Source of the DNA: Chloroflexota bacterium
Lineage (GTDB): Bacteria > Chloroflexota > Anaerolineae > Anaerolineales > Villigracilaceae
Assembly (NCBI GenBank): GCA_016234555.1
Contig: JACRBJ010000006.1
Span: 62,001-126,000 of the forward strand
Reading direction: 5' to 3'
DNA length: 64,000 bases
The notes beneath the pieces are model-generated. The model saw nothing but the letters and a program-made list of their open reading frames with translations, had not been told where the DNA came from and did not search any database. The translations under genes and the position numbers were made by a program. Below are positions 51,084 through 59,597 of the stretch, piece after piece. Position 1 is the first letter of the stretch. Each line of letters opens with the position of its first letter.

Positions 51084-52877
51084 ATGAAACAATCTGTTAA
51101 TCAAGTACTGAATTTCTTTAGAACCCACAAGTACGGCAGGATAAGTCTGATCCTTTTACTTCTTGGGCTGATCGCCGCCGGCGCGATGTTCATTCGCTCG
51201 ATGATGCAGGAAAAGCCAGTTGCGTTGAGCGTGGTAGCGGCGGCCATTGCAGATGGGCAGGTGGTAAAAATTGAAGAACAGCAGGGGGGTGATACCGTGG
51301 TCATTCATTACAAGGATGGGACGCAGGACACGACGCGGCGGGATCAATCCTCCTCTTTTTTGGAACAAATGCAGTTTCTTGGCGTAACCAGAAGCCAGAT
51401 GGCAAAACTGGAATATGAAGTTGTGGTGTCGAATACAACCACCAGCGATAAGGTTGTCAGTACCGTGATAAGTTTGGCGATGCTCGGCATGATGGGCTTT
51501 GCCCTGGCGCGGATGTCCGGTGGCGTGCTGGGTCGTAAAAAATATGTGGAAGGGGCGATCCCGAATATCAACTTCAAGGATGTCGCCGGCATGGACGAAA
51601 GCCGCGAGGAATTGGTGGATATCGTCACCTTTCTGAAAGATAACCAGCTTTACGAGCGCATTGGCGCGCGCATGCCGCACGGCGTACTTTTGGCTGGCGA
51701 CCCCGGAACGGGCAAGACTTTGCTGGCAAAGGCAATTGCCGGGGAAGCTGGCGTGCCTTTCTTCAGTACTTCCGGCTCTGAATTTGTCGAGATGTTTGTG
51801 GGTGTAGGCGCAAGCCGGGTGCGCACGCTCTTTAAGAAGGCGCGCTCGAAAGCCCCCTGTATTATTTTTATCGATGAGATCGACGCGGTCGGACGCAAGC
51901 GTCACGCAGGCGGCGGTGGGGGCGGTGAGATGGAACAGGATCAGACCCTGAATCAACTGCTGGTTGAAATGGACGGCTTTTCCGCCACTGACGGGGTGGT
52001 CGTCCTTGCCGCCACTAATCGTGTGGACGTGCTCGACCCGGCATTGATCCGCTCCGGTCGCTTTGACCGTCATGTCAACATCCCCCGTCCCGATGTGAAG
52101 GGACGCGTGTCCATTCTGGAAGTCCATGTCAAGGATCGACGCCTCGCAGAAGACGTGAATCTCATGGATGTTGCAAAGTCCACCCCCGGCCTGGTCGGCG
52201 CGGATTTGGCTAACATTGTCAACGAAGCGGCGATCATGGCAGTGCGCGGTGGTCGTGATGTGATCTCGGCGCTCGATTTTCAGGAAGCCATCGAAAAATC
52301 TTTAATAGGCGGTGTCCAACTAAAGAGCCGCGTCATCAGCGAAGACGAACGACGCACGATTGCCTATCATGAAGCGGGTCACGCGGTCGTGATGCACGCG
52401 ACGCCACACTCCGATCCGGTCTATAAGATCACGATCATCCCAAGAGGACAGTCGGGCGGCTTTACCATGGCGCTGCCAGAACAGGATGGCATCCTTATGT
52501 TCCGCAACCAGATCATGGCGCGTATCACCGGTCTCATGGGCGGGCGTGTGGCAGAGGAAATCTTCTGCCATGATATTACCAGCGGCGCGTCCAACGATCT
52601 GCAAGTCGCCACACAACTGGCTGAGGACATGGTCATGCGCCTGGGAATGAGTATCAGCGGCTTGCGGGTTTTCCAACGCTCCGAAGCGTTTGCAGTGACG
52701 CATACCGGACAGAAAACATTTGAAGTACTCGATAATGCCATCAATGAGATTTTGGAGGAATGTTATCAAGAGGCAAGGCGGATTATCGGCGAAAAGCGCG
52801 ACGCAGTCGAGCGGGTGACGCAAGCCCTGCTCCAACAAGAGACACTGGCACGCGAAGAGTTTCTCGCACTGATATAG
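51084..52877 (+). CDS. ftsH: FtsH-type AAA+ membrane metalloprotease
   Basis: 597 aa, the only complete plus-strand gene. Two membrane segments (about 20-38 and 128-146) enclose a short periplasmic domain. Walker A GDPGTGKT (about 204), Walker [14 protein letters not shown] region [20 protein letters not shown]. Zinc site HEAGH (about 429) and a later Asp in TSGASNDL. It degrades membrane and regulatory proteins as a hexamer. RBS GAGGAGAC. It ends at a TAG that joins a copy of the 50773 repeat, and a bidirectional terminator lies at 53169-53201. Insertion into the stress island is inferred from the flanking repeats. Confidence 0.95.
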   Translation: MKQSVNQVLNFFRTHKYGRISLILLLLGLIAAGAMFIRSMMQEKPVALSVVAAAIADGQVVKIEEQQGGDTVVIHYKDGTQDTTRRDQSSSFLEQMQFLGVTRSQMAKLEYEVVVSNTTTSDKVVSTVISLAMLGMMGFALARMSGGVLGRKKYVEGAIPNINFKDVAGMDESREELVDIVTFLKDNQLYERIGARMPHGVLLAGDPGTGKTLLAKAIAGEAGVPFFSTSGSEFVEMFVGVGASRVRTLFKKARSKAPCIIFIDEIDAVGRKRHAGGGGGGEMEQDQTLNQLLVEMDGFSATDGVVVLAATNRVDVLDPALIRSGRFDRHVNIPRPDVKGRVSILEVHVKDRRLAEDVNLMDVAKSTPGLVGADLANIVNEAAIMAVRGGRDVISALDFQEAIEKSLIGGVQLKSRVISEDERRTIAYHEAGHAVVMHATPHSDPVYKITIIPRGQSGGFTMALPEQDGILMFRNQIMARITGLMGGRVAEEIFCHDITSGASNDLQVATQLAEDMVMRLGMSISGLRVFQRSEAFAVTHTGQKTFEVLDNAINEILEECYQEARRIIGEKRDAVERVTQALLQQETLAREEFLALI

Positions 52878-52928
52878 AGGGCTCTGTTATTGATACGCAA
52901 AAGTTTTCTGGTTGCTCTGTGTACGGTA

Positions 52929-52987
52929 CTCCCACCCCAAGCACATCCATTGGCTGGGGAGAGTTTGTCCCCGCCACTTGGGGGAGA
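52929..52987 (-). repeat. Two-hairpin element, copy G (degenerate, after ftsH)
   Basis: Hairpin 2 has CCCCA (52935-52939)/TGGGG (52955-52959) with a shifted outer part. Hairpin 1 is TCCCCGCCACTTGGGGGAGA at 52968-52987. The only copy not upstream of a minus gene; it is the right partner of the repeat around copy F and flanks ftsH. Confidence 0.85.
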
Positions 52988-53168
52988 TTTAAACAGCAGA
53001 CCTCAAGCTATTCCTCAAATGAGAAAGCCTCCCAGTCACCGTACAGTTTGAAAAAAGAGAAGGTTGATCGGCATAGAAATCAGGTAAAGTTGTTTTTTAC
53101 GAGAAAACATTTTGCCAGGAGAAAACCATACCGACCAACCACTTGGCAATGGTGTGTGGGCAGACTAC

Positions 53169-53201
53169 AAAAAAGCCTGCCTCATAAAGGCAGGCTTTTT
53201 T
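53169..53201. terminator. Bidirectional terminator between ftsH and the DUF3597 gene
   Basis: AGCCTGCCT (53174-53182) pairs with AGGCAGGCT (53188-53196) and is flanked by A5 and T5 runs, giving a U-tract in both directions. It serves ftsH (plus) and the gene at 53228-53557 (minus). Confidence 0.9.
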
Positions 53202-53227
53202 GTAGGGAAGCAATAATGTCTTTGTTT

Positions 53228-53557
53228 TCAGTCTAAAAGTGAAGCGGGGATTTTCCCGCCATTTGCAGCAATCTTCTTGAAGAGGGCTTTTCGTAGAGCC
53301 TCGTTCTTTTCCGCGCTTCCGCTTTTAAAACTGGCGTCAACGCCCAGTTCTTTTGCAAGCGCGTCCCGATTTTCTCTGCTGCTGTTCGCGCCGATCATCT
53401 TCAAAAAATCGACCACGGAAGTTCTCCATTCAATTCCCTTGCCAGCCAGCTTGTCAAATTCGGTGGTAAGGTTAACATCTGATATGGTATTTGCCCCCGG
53501 CACCAGACTTTTGATCTTTCCCATGATTTTGTCAAAGATGTCACTAAATATGCTCAT
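53228..53557 (-). CDS. DUF3597-family protein
   Basis: 109 aa from ATG 53557 (AAAAAGGAGT upstream); a longer frame is only translation of repeat copy H. SIFSDIFDKIMGKI, KGIEWRTSVVDFLKMIGANSS, ALAKELGVD and KKIAANGGKIPASL match DUF3597 (LysM-domain-associated family, often stress-linked). Soluble, function unknown. Confidence 0.82.
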   Translation of the reverse strand: MSIFSDIFDKIMGKIKSLVPGANTISDVNLTTEFDKLAGKGIEWRTSVVDFLKMIGANSSRENRDALAKELGVDASFKSGSAEKNEALRKALFKKIAANGGKIPASLLD

Positions 53558-53604
53558 GTAATACTCCTTTTTTATGATTTGTAATTCAATGTCATCATAC
53601 GATA

Positions 53605-53663
53605 AACACTCCCCAGCCGCATCCATCGCCTGGGGAGTGTTGAACTCCGCCACTTGGGGGAGA
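53605..53663 (-). repeat. Two-hairpin element, copy H
   Basis: Hairpin 2 AACACTCCCCAG (53605-53616) with CTGGGGAGTGTT (53630-53641), perfect 12 bp. Hairpin 1 CTCCGCCACTTGGGGGAG at 53645-53662. Minus strand ends GTTTATCGTATGATGA. About 48 bp upstream of the DUF3597 start. Confidence 0.9.
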
Positions 53664-53715
53664 TGCTGAAGGCGGGTTCTTCAAAAGCTAAACTCAGATT
53701 AGACAAACAAAACCA

Positions 53716-54612
53716 TTATTTTGTTGTTGGACAGCCACCCGCTGGCGCTGGGATGATATCGCCCTCATGCTGATTGTGACCACTCAACCCATCCACACCT
53801 ATCGTGATCTCGTTATAGGGATTTTTCTTGCTGCCTGTGGCATGGCAGATCGTAATCTTGTCGTTGCCGCTCACTACCGGGTCGGCAGTCGGACAACCGC
53901 CCTCAGTTGATGGGAAGACATCGCCTTCATGTACGCCGTGACCATCCAAACCATCAACGCTTACCGTGAACTCTTCATACGGGGTTGCGGCATCACCGGT
54001 GGCATGGCAGATCGCGATCATACCCTCGCTGATTACCGCCAAGGTTGCCGGGCAACCGCTTACCGGTACCGGGCTGAAGTCGTTGGGATGCTCAAGATGT
54101 TCACTCAATTCAGCGCTGGTAACGGTGAGTTCTTCATACGGAATTGCCGTGTCGCCAGTGGCATGGCAGACGGTGGACGAGTCCTGCGGAGTACTCACCA
54201 CCAGGCTTGCAGGACAACCGCCCTCAGGTACTGGGATGATATCGCCATCATGTTTGTCGTGACCCTCCAGTCCGTTAACGCTTACTGTGATCTCGCTATA
54301 AGGATTGGTTTCGCTGCCAGTCACATGGCAGATCGTGATCTTGCCACCGCTGTCTGCTGCCGGGCTTGCGGGGCAACCATCCACCGGCACCGGAAAGATA
54401 TCGTTGGGGTGCGCAAGGTGCTCATTCAATTCAGCGTTGGTGACTGTGATTTCTTCATACGGGTTCGACGGGTCGTCGGTGGCATGGCAGATATTCGTCG
54501 AAGTGGGGGTGTCCAAAACGCTGCCCACGGTGGCGCAAGCCGTCAGCAGGATAAGCGCGAGAATCTGGGTAACCACTATCAACTTGAACGTCATTTTTCC
54601 AGGATCATTCAT
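53716..54612 (-). CDS. Lipoprotein with five ICHATG-type repeats
   Basis: 298 aa. Lipobox LLTACAT. After the signal come five repeats of about 45 residues with core [IV]CHATG-x4-PY-x-E-x-TV and ending P-x-P-x-x-GCP, for example ITICHVTGSETNPYSEITVS and HDGDIIPVPEGGCP. Each has two Cys and two to four His, which may form disulfides or bind metal. Two sub-types alternate (NAELNEHLAHPND and VNGLEGHDKHDGD), suggesting pairwise duplication. RBS AAAGGAGT. Cell-surface role unknown. Confidence 0.8.
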   Translation of the reverse strand: MNDPGKMTFKLIVVTQILALILLTACATVGSVLDTPTSTNICHATDDPSNPYEEITVTNAELNEHLAHPNDIFPVPVDGCPASPAADSGGKITICHVTGSETNPYSEITVSVNGLEGHDKHDGDIIPVPEGGCPASLVVSTPQDSSTVCHATGDTAIPYEELTVTSAELSEHLEHPNDFSPVPVSGCPATLAVISEGMIAICHATGDAATPYEEFTVSVDGLDGHGVHEGDVFPSTEGGCPTADPVVSGNDKITICHATGSKKNPYNEITIGVDGLSGHNQHEGDIIPAPAGGCPTTK

Positions 54613-54693
54613 TTGGTACTCCTTTGTAGATGAACTGGGAATAAGGAAGGTCGGTCTTCACTTCTGCATATTGACCTTTACTCATCATACAAC

Positions 54694-54730
54694 GAAACTT
54701 CCCAAATCGCATCCATCGGCTGGGAAAAAA
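54694..54730 (-). repeat. Two-hairpin element, copy I (hairpin 1 missing)
   Basis: AACTTCCCAAATCGCATCCATCGG with TGGGAA pairing (54699-54704/54721-54726). Only hairpin 2 and the GTTGTATGATGA tail remain, 3 bp after the NarL-type regulator stop. Confidence 0.75.
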
Positions 54731-54732
54731 AC

Positions 54733-55377
54733 TCAGGCGATGTGGTTTCGCAGTGCAAGCGTCACCGCCTCTGTGCGGCTGGCGACGCCCAATTTGGACA
54801 GGATGTTGCTGACATGGGATTTGATCGTGGATGGGCTGACGGTCAGCCTGCCGGCAATCTGTGTGTTATTCAGCCCTTCGATCATCAAAGCCAGGACTTC
54901 ACGCTCGCGCTCCGTCAGGTCAAGCCCGGGCGCTGGCGGTTGATTGGCGGTCTCAACCAAAGTTTGAGCAGCCTCCGGAGAGAGAGTGGCGCGCCCGGAG
55001 TAGGCAGCGCGAATGGCACGGGCAAGTTCATCCGCAGAGACATCCTTGAGCAGATACCCAATCGCTCCCGCCTCCAAAGCATTCTTGATCAGTTCTCCCT
55101 CTTTGAAGCTGGTCAGCACAATCACCTTTACCTGCGGAAACTGCTGGCGGATGATGCGTGTTGCGGTTGCCCCGTCCATGTCCGGCATAACCATATCCAT
55201 CAGAATCACATCCGGCTGAACTTCACCACAGAGTTTAATGGCGTCTGAGCCATTTTCTGCTTCGCCCACCAGTTGTAAATCAGAAAAGACTTTCAGAATG
55301 GTTGTCAGTCCTTTACGTACCATCGTATGGTCATCAACAATCATGACTCGAATGGGTTTGATTGGGGATGTTTTCAT
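54733..55377 (-). CDS. NarL/LuxR-family response regulator
   Basis: 214 aa from ATG 55377 (AAGGAAAC upstream). REC domain with RVMIVDDHTMVRKGL, Asp in VILMDMVMPDMDG, Lys in GYLLKDVSADELA. C-terminal LuxR HTH: LTEREREVLALMIEGLNNTQIAGRL, VSPSTIKSHVSNILSKLGV. Start overlaps the histidine kinase stop (ATGA), so they are translated together. Confidence 0.95.
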   Translation of the reverse strand: MKTSPIKPIRVMIVDDHTMVRKGLTTILKVFSDLQLVGEAENGSDAIKLCGEVQPDVILMDMVMPDMDGATATRIIRQQFPQVKVIVLTSFKEGELIKNALEAGAIGYLLKDVSADELARAIRAAYSGRATLSPEAAQTLVETANQPPAPGLDLTEREREVLALMIEGLNNTQIAGRLTVSPSTIKSHVSNILSKLGVASRTEAVTLALRNHIA

Positions 55378-56939
55378 AAGGTTTCCTTTTTTTCTGTTTC
55401 CACCCAACGCAGGGTGAGTTCAGTTCCATGACCGGGTTGGCTCGTGATGGAAAATTGCACCCCCACCGCTTCGGCGCGCTCGCGCATCATGCTCAAACCA
55501 TAGTGACCGGAGGCGGCAGGTTGTTCGGGATCAAACCCCTTTCCGTCGTCGCGGATGCTCAACTCAATGGCGGCATCTTCGTGCTTTAGATCTATTTCCA
55601 CCAGACTAGCTTTGGCGTGTTTGGCGATATTATTCAACGCTTCCTGGCATATGCGGTAGATTGCCACCTGCACTTCCGCCGACAGTACGCCCTGACCAAC
55701 CATCGTCAAACTGGCTGGGATATTTGTGCGTCCGGTGAATGAATTTCCCAACAGGCGCAGCAGGTCGCCCAATTCGGCATCGGTCAGGGTCGAGGGACGA
55801 AGCTCAGCCAGCAGGGCGCGCATTTCCGCCATCGCGCCGCGCGTCAGACGGCGCAGGTCTTCAAGCGATTGTCGCGCCAGTTCCTGATCCTGGTCCCACA
55901 GGCGCGGCAGGACCTCGGCAATCAGACCGGCGGAAAAGAGACTTTGGTTGACAGCATCATGCAGGTTGCGCGCCAGGCGTTGCCGTTCCTCCAGCACCGC
56001 GAGTTCCTGCGCATGCCCATATAGTTCCGCGTTGATCATGGTGATCGCCGCCTGATTTGCAACGCTCAGAGCCAGGTCAGCATGATGAGACGTGAAATAA
56101 TTCCGCTTCGCGTGCGCCACCCCCATGCCGCCGATGATGCGGCTTTTCACTGCCAGCGGCACCCACATCCAGGACAGCATCCCTTCGAGCAGAATAGAAG
56201 CCCCGTCGTCCAAAAGCGAACGCAGGAATTCCGCCTGCGGGTCGTCGCTCCAAATATCCGCGATACGAATGGGGCGATGTTTGTTGAATAGTGTGACCAG
56301 GATTTCAGGAGTATCCAAATGAATACTGATGGACGCTGATTGCTCAAGTTGCCCCGTTCCGCGCATGGCAAGGGTAATCAGGTTTGGGTCTTCAAATGAA
56401 AATAACCCGGCGTGGTCGTACTCGATGATCTCGCGCAACTGGTCGAGGATCAAACCCGGCTGGAGTTCCAGTGTGGATGCCAGCGTATGGGAGATGGCAA
56501 GCAGGGCTGCCTGTTCACGCATCCGGGCGTCCACCTGCGTGCTTAGAATTTTTTCTGTCTGGATGCGCCGACTGACATCGCGCATGACGCTCAACAAGCA
56601 TGGTCGTCCCCGATAGTTGATTGCCGACCTGCGGACTTCCACGTGAAATGGGGAACCATTTTTGTGCGTATGGATGACAAGCGCTTCGAACACCTCACCT
56701 GGTTCAACTGTCCGCACGTGCTCCTGGAACAGGATGTGGCTTGCAGGGAGCATGAAGACCGCTGGATTCAGTCCTATGAATTCCTGGCGGGTATAACCGT
56801 GCATGTCACATGCAGCGGGGTTGGCTTCCACCACCATATCCATCTCCAGGTCGTAGACAATCAACCCATCGCTTGCGGCTTCAAAGATGTTCCGATACTC
56901 CTCTTCGGAAGTTGATTGTCTGTCTGGAATTTGACTCAT
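55374..56939 (-). CDS. PAS-GAF sensor histidine kinase (HisKA_3 type)
   Basis: 521 aa, soluble. PAS (about 10-130, YRNIFEAASDGLIVYDLEMD), GAF (about 150-305), HisKA_3 dimerisation with the phosphoacceptor His in RQRLARNLHDAVNQSLFSAG (about 325) and HATPase (RDDGKGFDPEQPAASGHYGLSMMRER, about 465). NarL-partner type. The PAS/GAF inputs suggest redox, light or small-molecule sensing. Paired regulator overlaps downstream. Confidence 0.94.
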   Translation of the reverse strand: MSQIPDRQSTSEEEYRNIFEAASDGLIVYDLEMDMVVEANPAACDMHGYTRQEFIGLNPAVFMLPASHILFQEHVRTVEPGEVFEALVIHTHKNGSPFHVEVRRSAINYRGRPCLLSVMRDVSRRIQTEKILSTQVDARMREQAALLAISHTLASTLELQPGLILDQLREIIEYDHAGLFSFEDPNLITLAMRGTGQLEQSASISIHLDTPEILVTLFNKHRPIRIADIWSDDPQAEFLRSLLDDGASILLEGMLSWMWVPLAVKSRIIGGMGVAHAKRNYFTSHHADLALSVANQAAITMINAELYGHAQELAVLEERQRLARNLHDAVNQSLFSAGLIAEVLPRLWDQDQELARQSLEDLRRLTRGAMAEMRALLAELRPSTLTDAELGDLLRLLGNSFTGRTNIPASLTMVGQGVLSAEVQVAIYRICQEALNNIAKHAKASLVEIDLKHEDAAIELSIRDDGKGFDPEQPAASGHYGLSMMRERAEAVGVQFSITSQPGHGTELTLRWVETEKKETL

Positions 56940-57219
56940 AAAATTACCTTCACGTTACTCAACATCATGTTTATTTCTTCTGGCCTTCATTTTCTTCGAA
57001 ACCTGACTGATTCTGCTCTGCGAAAATACTTCCTTTCGAATGATCTGCCAGCAAGAATTCATTTCCTTACATCCATTCTACTGCAATAATCTCCCAGCAG
57101 CTCATGAAAATATTGGAACGTGGAATGCCGAATGTACAGGGAACTTAATTGGAATTCGCCGCCCAGTTTACCGACCAGGTTCAACCCACTCAGTCTCTCA
57201 TTCCCGCTGGTCACAAAAA
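56940..57219. other. Intergenic region
   Basis: 280 bp between the monooxygenase stop and the kinase start. No ORF, hairpin or repeat copy was seen. It contains the kinase promoter region and some AT-rich stretches only. Confidence 0.4.
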
Positions 57220-58380
57220 CTAAAGCAGGTAGGTCACATCAAACCCGGCTGCACGGTGAATGTTTTTCTGCATCGCGCTTGCAGGCATGATTTTTACAAG
57301 GAAATTTCGCAGGGCACACAAAAACGGATTGCGGACCTGGCCACCTCTTCCAATTGTCCATGAGGTGTTCGTGATCCATGCGGTGCGCTCATGACGTTGA
57401 CTCTCATACCGCCTCAACGCGGACTTTATGTCTGATTCCTCTTTCAGGGAGCGAGTCAACACGTAGGCGGATTCAATTGCCATGCACGCGCCTTGTCCCA
57501 TGTTGGGAGTCGTCGGGTGGGCAGCATCGCCGAGCAGAGTCACCTGTCCCGTGGACCAGGGAGCGAAAGGCTGGATGTCGTGAATGTCATTTTGCAGGAT
57601 CAGGTCTGCGGGAGTCGAATCCAGCAGGTGGCGAATCGGGTCGTGCCAATCCTTGAACAGACTCAACAACTTTGCCTTTCGCTGTTCGCCCGTGGATTTC
57701 TCCCCCGCGGGTTGGTTGGATGTTGCAAACCAGTAAATGCGGCTTTTATCCACGCGGACGATGCCAAAGCGTGCGCCCACACCCCAAGACTCGGAGGTGA
57801 GTCCCAAAGCAGCTTCATTCTCTGTCTCGACCACGCCGCGCCATGCGGTGTAACCAGAATAGCGCAGTTGAATTTCCGGGAACATCTGCCCGCGTACCGC
57901 GGAATGGACTCCATCCGCGCCGATGAGTAGATTCGCTGTGTCAGATTTACCGTTATCGAAATACGCGGTCACGCCTTTCCCGTCCTGCTCGAATTTTACA
58001 AAGCCAACTCCAAGGTTTAATGTATTTGGCTTCAACGCGTTAATGAGGATCTCATGAAGGGCTGCGCGGTGAATGGCAATCACAGGCTCGCCGTATTGAG
58101 TTTCCATTTCTCCCATGCGTGCGTTGTGGAGCATGTCACCATTGGAAGCGCGGATTTGTGAGCGGTTCACTTTCGAACCGGCGCGGATGACTGCATCCGC
58201 CACGCCCAATTCGCGCAGGACTTTGAGCGCATTCGACCATAAAGTCAGACCTGCTCCTACTTCGCCAAGTTTTCTTACTTTTTCATACACAGTCACTTCA
58301 AAGCCGTTTTTTTGCAAGGCGATCGCGGTGCATAATCCACCGATCCCGCCGCCGATGATAATGATTTTCTTTGCGTTCAT
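57220..58380 (-). CDS. FAD-dependent monooxygenase (salicylate-hydroxylase-like)
   Basis: 386 aa from ATG 58380 (ATGGAGC upstream; longer frames overlap the sigma gene). GxGxxG FAD motif IIIIGGGIGGLCTAIALQKNG, DG-like motif ADGVHSAVRGQMF, and GD motif LLGDAAHPTTPNMGQGACMAIESA. Class A flavoprotein hydroxylase; substrate unknown. It follows the ECF sigma gene by 35 bp and may be under its control. Confidence 0.88.
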   Translation of the reverse strand: MNAKKIIIIGGGIGGLCTAIALQKNGFEVTVYEKVRKLGEVGAGLTLWSNALKVLRELGVADAVIRAGSKVNRSQIRASNGDMLHNARMGEMETQYGEPVIAIHRAALHEILINALKPNTLNLGVGFVKFEQDGKGVTAYFDNGKSDTANLLIGADGVHSAVRGQMFPEIQLRYSGYTAWRGVVETENEAALGLTSESWGVGARFGIVRVDKSRIYWFATSNQPAGEKSTGEQRKAKLLSLFKDWHDPIRHLLDSTPADLILQNDIHDIQPFAPWSTGQVTLLGDAAHPTTPNMGQGACMAIESAYVLTRSLKEESDIKSALRRYESQRHERTAWITNTSWTIGRGGQVRNPFLCALRNFLVKIMPASAMQKNIHRAAGFDVTYLL

Positions 58381-58415
58381 TTGATGCTCCATAATTAAGC
58401 CAGGTGGTTTATCGT

Positions 58416-59045
58416 CTACACTGCAATTGCGCACGCCGCCTTCGGTAAAAAAACATTGTCGTCGCTCTTTATTTTGTTTTGCATACAAAGACGGGCGCGA
58501 GACAACCGGCTTTTTACTGTTCCAATGGGAATGTTCAATATCTGCGTTGCTTCGGAATAATCAAGTTCGTACAAGTCAATAAGGGTGAGTATGCTCCTGT
58601 AGTTGACCGGTAATTCGTCCAAAGCTTGCAACAGGCGTTCCGCAGTTTGCTTCCTGTCGAAAATGGTTTCAACACCTGCTTCGGGGTCGGCAACCCAGCT
58701 TATGGATTCAAGCTCCTCGCCGTAATCATCCACTGGAAACAAGGGCTGGGTGGGATGTTTCCTGAAGTTGCGCAACAGGTCGTAGGATGTATTTGTTACG
58801 ATTCGCATAAGCCAGGCGCGAAAGCTGCCTCCATGAAATTGAACGAGGTTTTGATAAACCTTGAGGAAACTTTCCTGAGTGATGTCAGCCGCTGTATCGG
58901 GGTCGCCCACCAACGCATATGCGTGACCATATGCCATGTTCTGATATTTCACCACCAGCTGGTTGAACGCATCCAGATTGCCTTTCACAGCATCTGCAAT
59001 CAGAGTTGCATCGTTGCCTGGATCAGATTGATTTAATAATTTCAT
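58416..59045 (-). CDS. ECF-type RNA polymerase sigma factor
   Basis: 209 aa. Region 2 FNQLVVKYQNMAYGHAYALVGDPDTAADITQESFLKVYQNL; region 4 LDELPVNYRSILTLIDLYELDYSEATQILNIPIGTVKSRLSRAR. ECF factors direct transcription of stress or envelope genes, normally held by an anti-sigma. No anti-sigma is visible next to it; the membrane proteins at 59082-60118 are upstream, not downstream. The AT-rich linker between regions is long. RBS GAGGATG. Confidence 0.92.
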   Translation of the reverse strand: MKLLNQSDPGNDATLIADAVKGNLDAFNQLVVKYQNMAYGHAYALVGDPDTAADITQESFLKVYQNLVQFHGGSFRAWLMRIVTNTSYDLLRNFRKHPTQPLFPVDDYGEELESISWVADPEAGVETIFDRKQTAERLLQALDELPVNYRSILTLIDLYELDYSEATQILNIPIGTVKSRLSRARLCMQNKIKSDDNVFLPKAACAIAV

Positions 59046-59081
59046 ATCATCCTCGCTGACGGATTCAATTCAACTGATAAA

Positions 59082-59597
59082 TTAGAGCGCGATTTCCACG
59101 CCCAGTGCAATGGCTGTGACGATCACACTGAGGATTAAAGTGAAAACGGTCCCGTTCAAAAACTTGTGGAAGTGGAAACCGTAATTGCTATATCCAGCCA
59201 TGCCTTCGGTGCCAGGCAGGATCATGAAGCGCGGTTTCAGGGTCATCAACAGAAACCAGTCGAGAAGCACGAGGTCGATCAGATTCCATACCTGAAAGAT
59301 CGTCGTCGTGACAATAAATGTGTTCACGAAAGTCAATTCACCGGTCAGGTTTCGGAGTTGACCGAGTCCCAGTACGACGATCAGCCCAAGGGTCGCAAGA
59401 AGCGGAAGGCTGGCAAGGTTCGCCTGTTTGCGAGTCTTTTCACTCATCGGACCAAACTTGGCGCGAATATCAGGTGGATAATCATTGAGGATCATTTCAG
59501 CGTTCACGCGCCCAATGATGAGCATGGCGATACTAAAGACCACGCCGAAGACCGTTCCCCAGAGTAAGCCGAGTTGAATCAGTTGCATGACACTCAT
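59082..59597 (-). CDS. Membrane protein, unknown
   Basis: 171 aa with four membrane segments (LLWGTVFGVVFSIAMLIIG, LASLPLLATLGLIVVLGLG, NTFIVTTTIFQVWNLIDLVLLDW, VFTLILSVIVTAIALGV). The 4-bp overlap with the upstream gene indicates translational coupling. Possible DoxX/DUF family. No motif for catalysis. Confidence 0.7.
   Translation of the reverse strand: MSVMQLIQLGLLWGTVFGVVFSIAMLIIGRVNAEMILNDYPPDIRAKFGPMSEKTRKQANLASLPLLATLGLIVVLGLGQLRNLTGELTFVNTFIVTTTIFQVWNLIDLVLLDWFLLMTLKPRFMILPGTEGMAGYSNYGFHFHKFLNGTVFTLILSVIVTAIALGVEIAL

Noticed and set aside
51156..52127. 323-codon frame on the minus strand opposite ftsH
   Set aside because: Shadow of ftsH; His-rich translation typical of antisense to Asp/Val codons, no RBS.
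53558..53653. N-terminal extension of the DUF3597 protein up to 53653
   Set aside because: It is translation through repeat copy H; a strong RBS supports ATG 53557.
40962..53663. Simple Rho-independent terminators for the two-hairpin elements
   Set aside because: Strong stems but no T-run follows on the minus strand. The loop, second hairpin and tail are conserved beyond what a terminator needs.
40962..54730. CRISPR array
   Set aside because: Repeats are kilobases apart, lie in gene gaps and vary in the stem; no spacers or cas genes.
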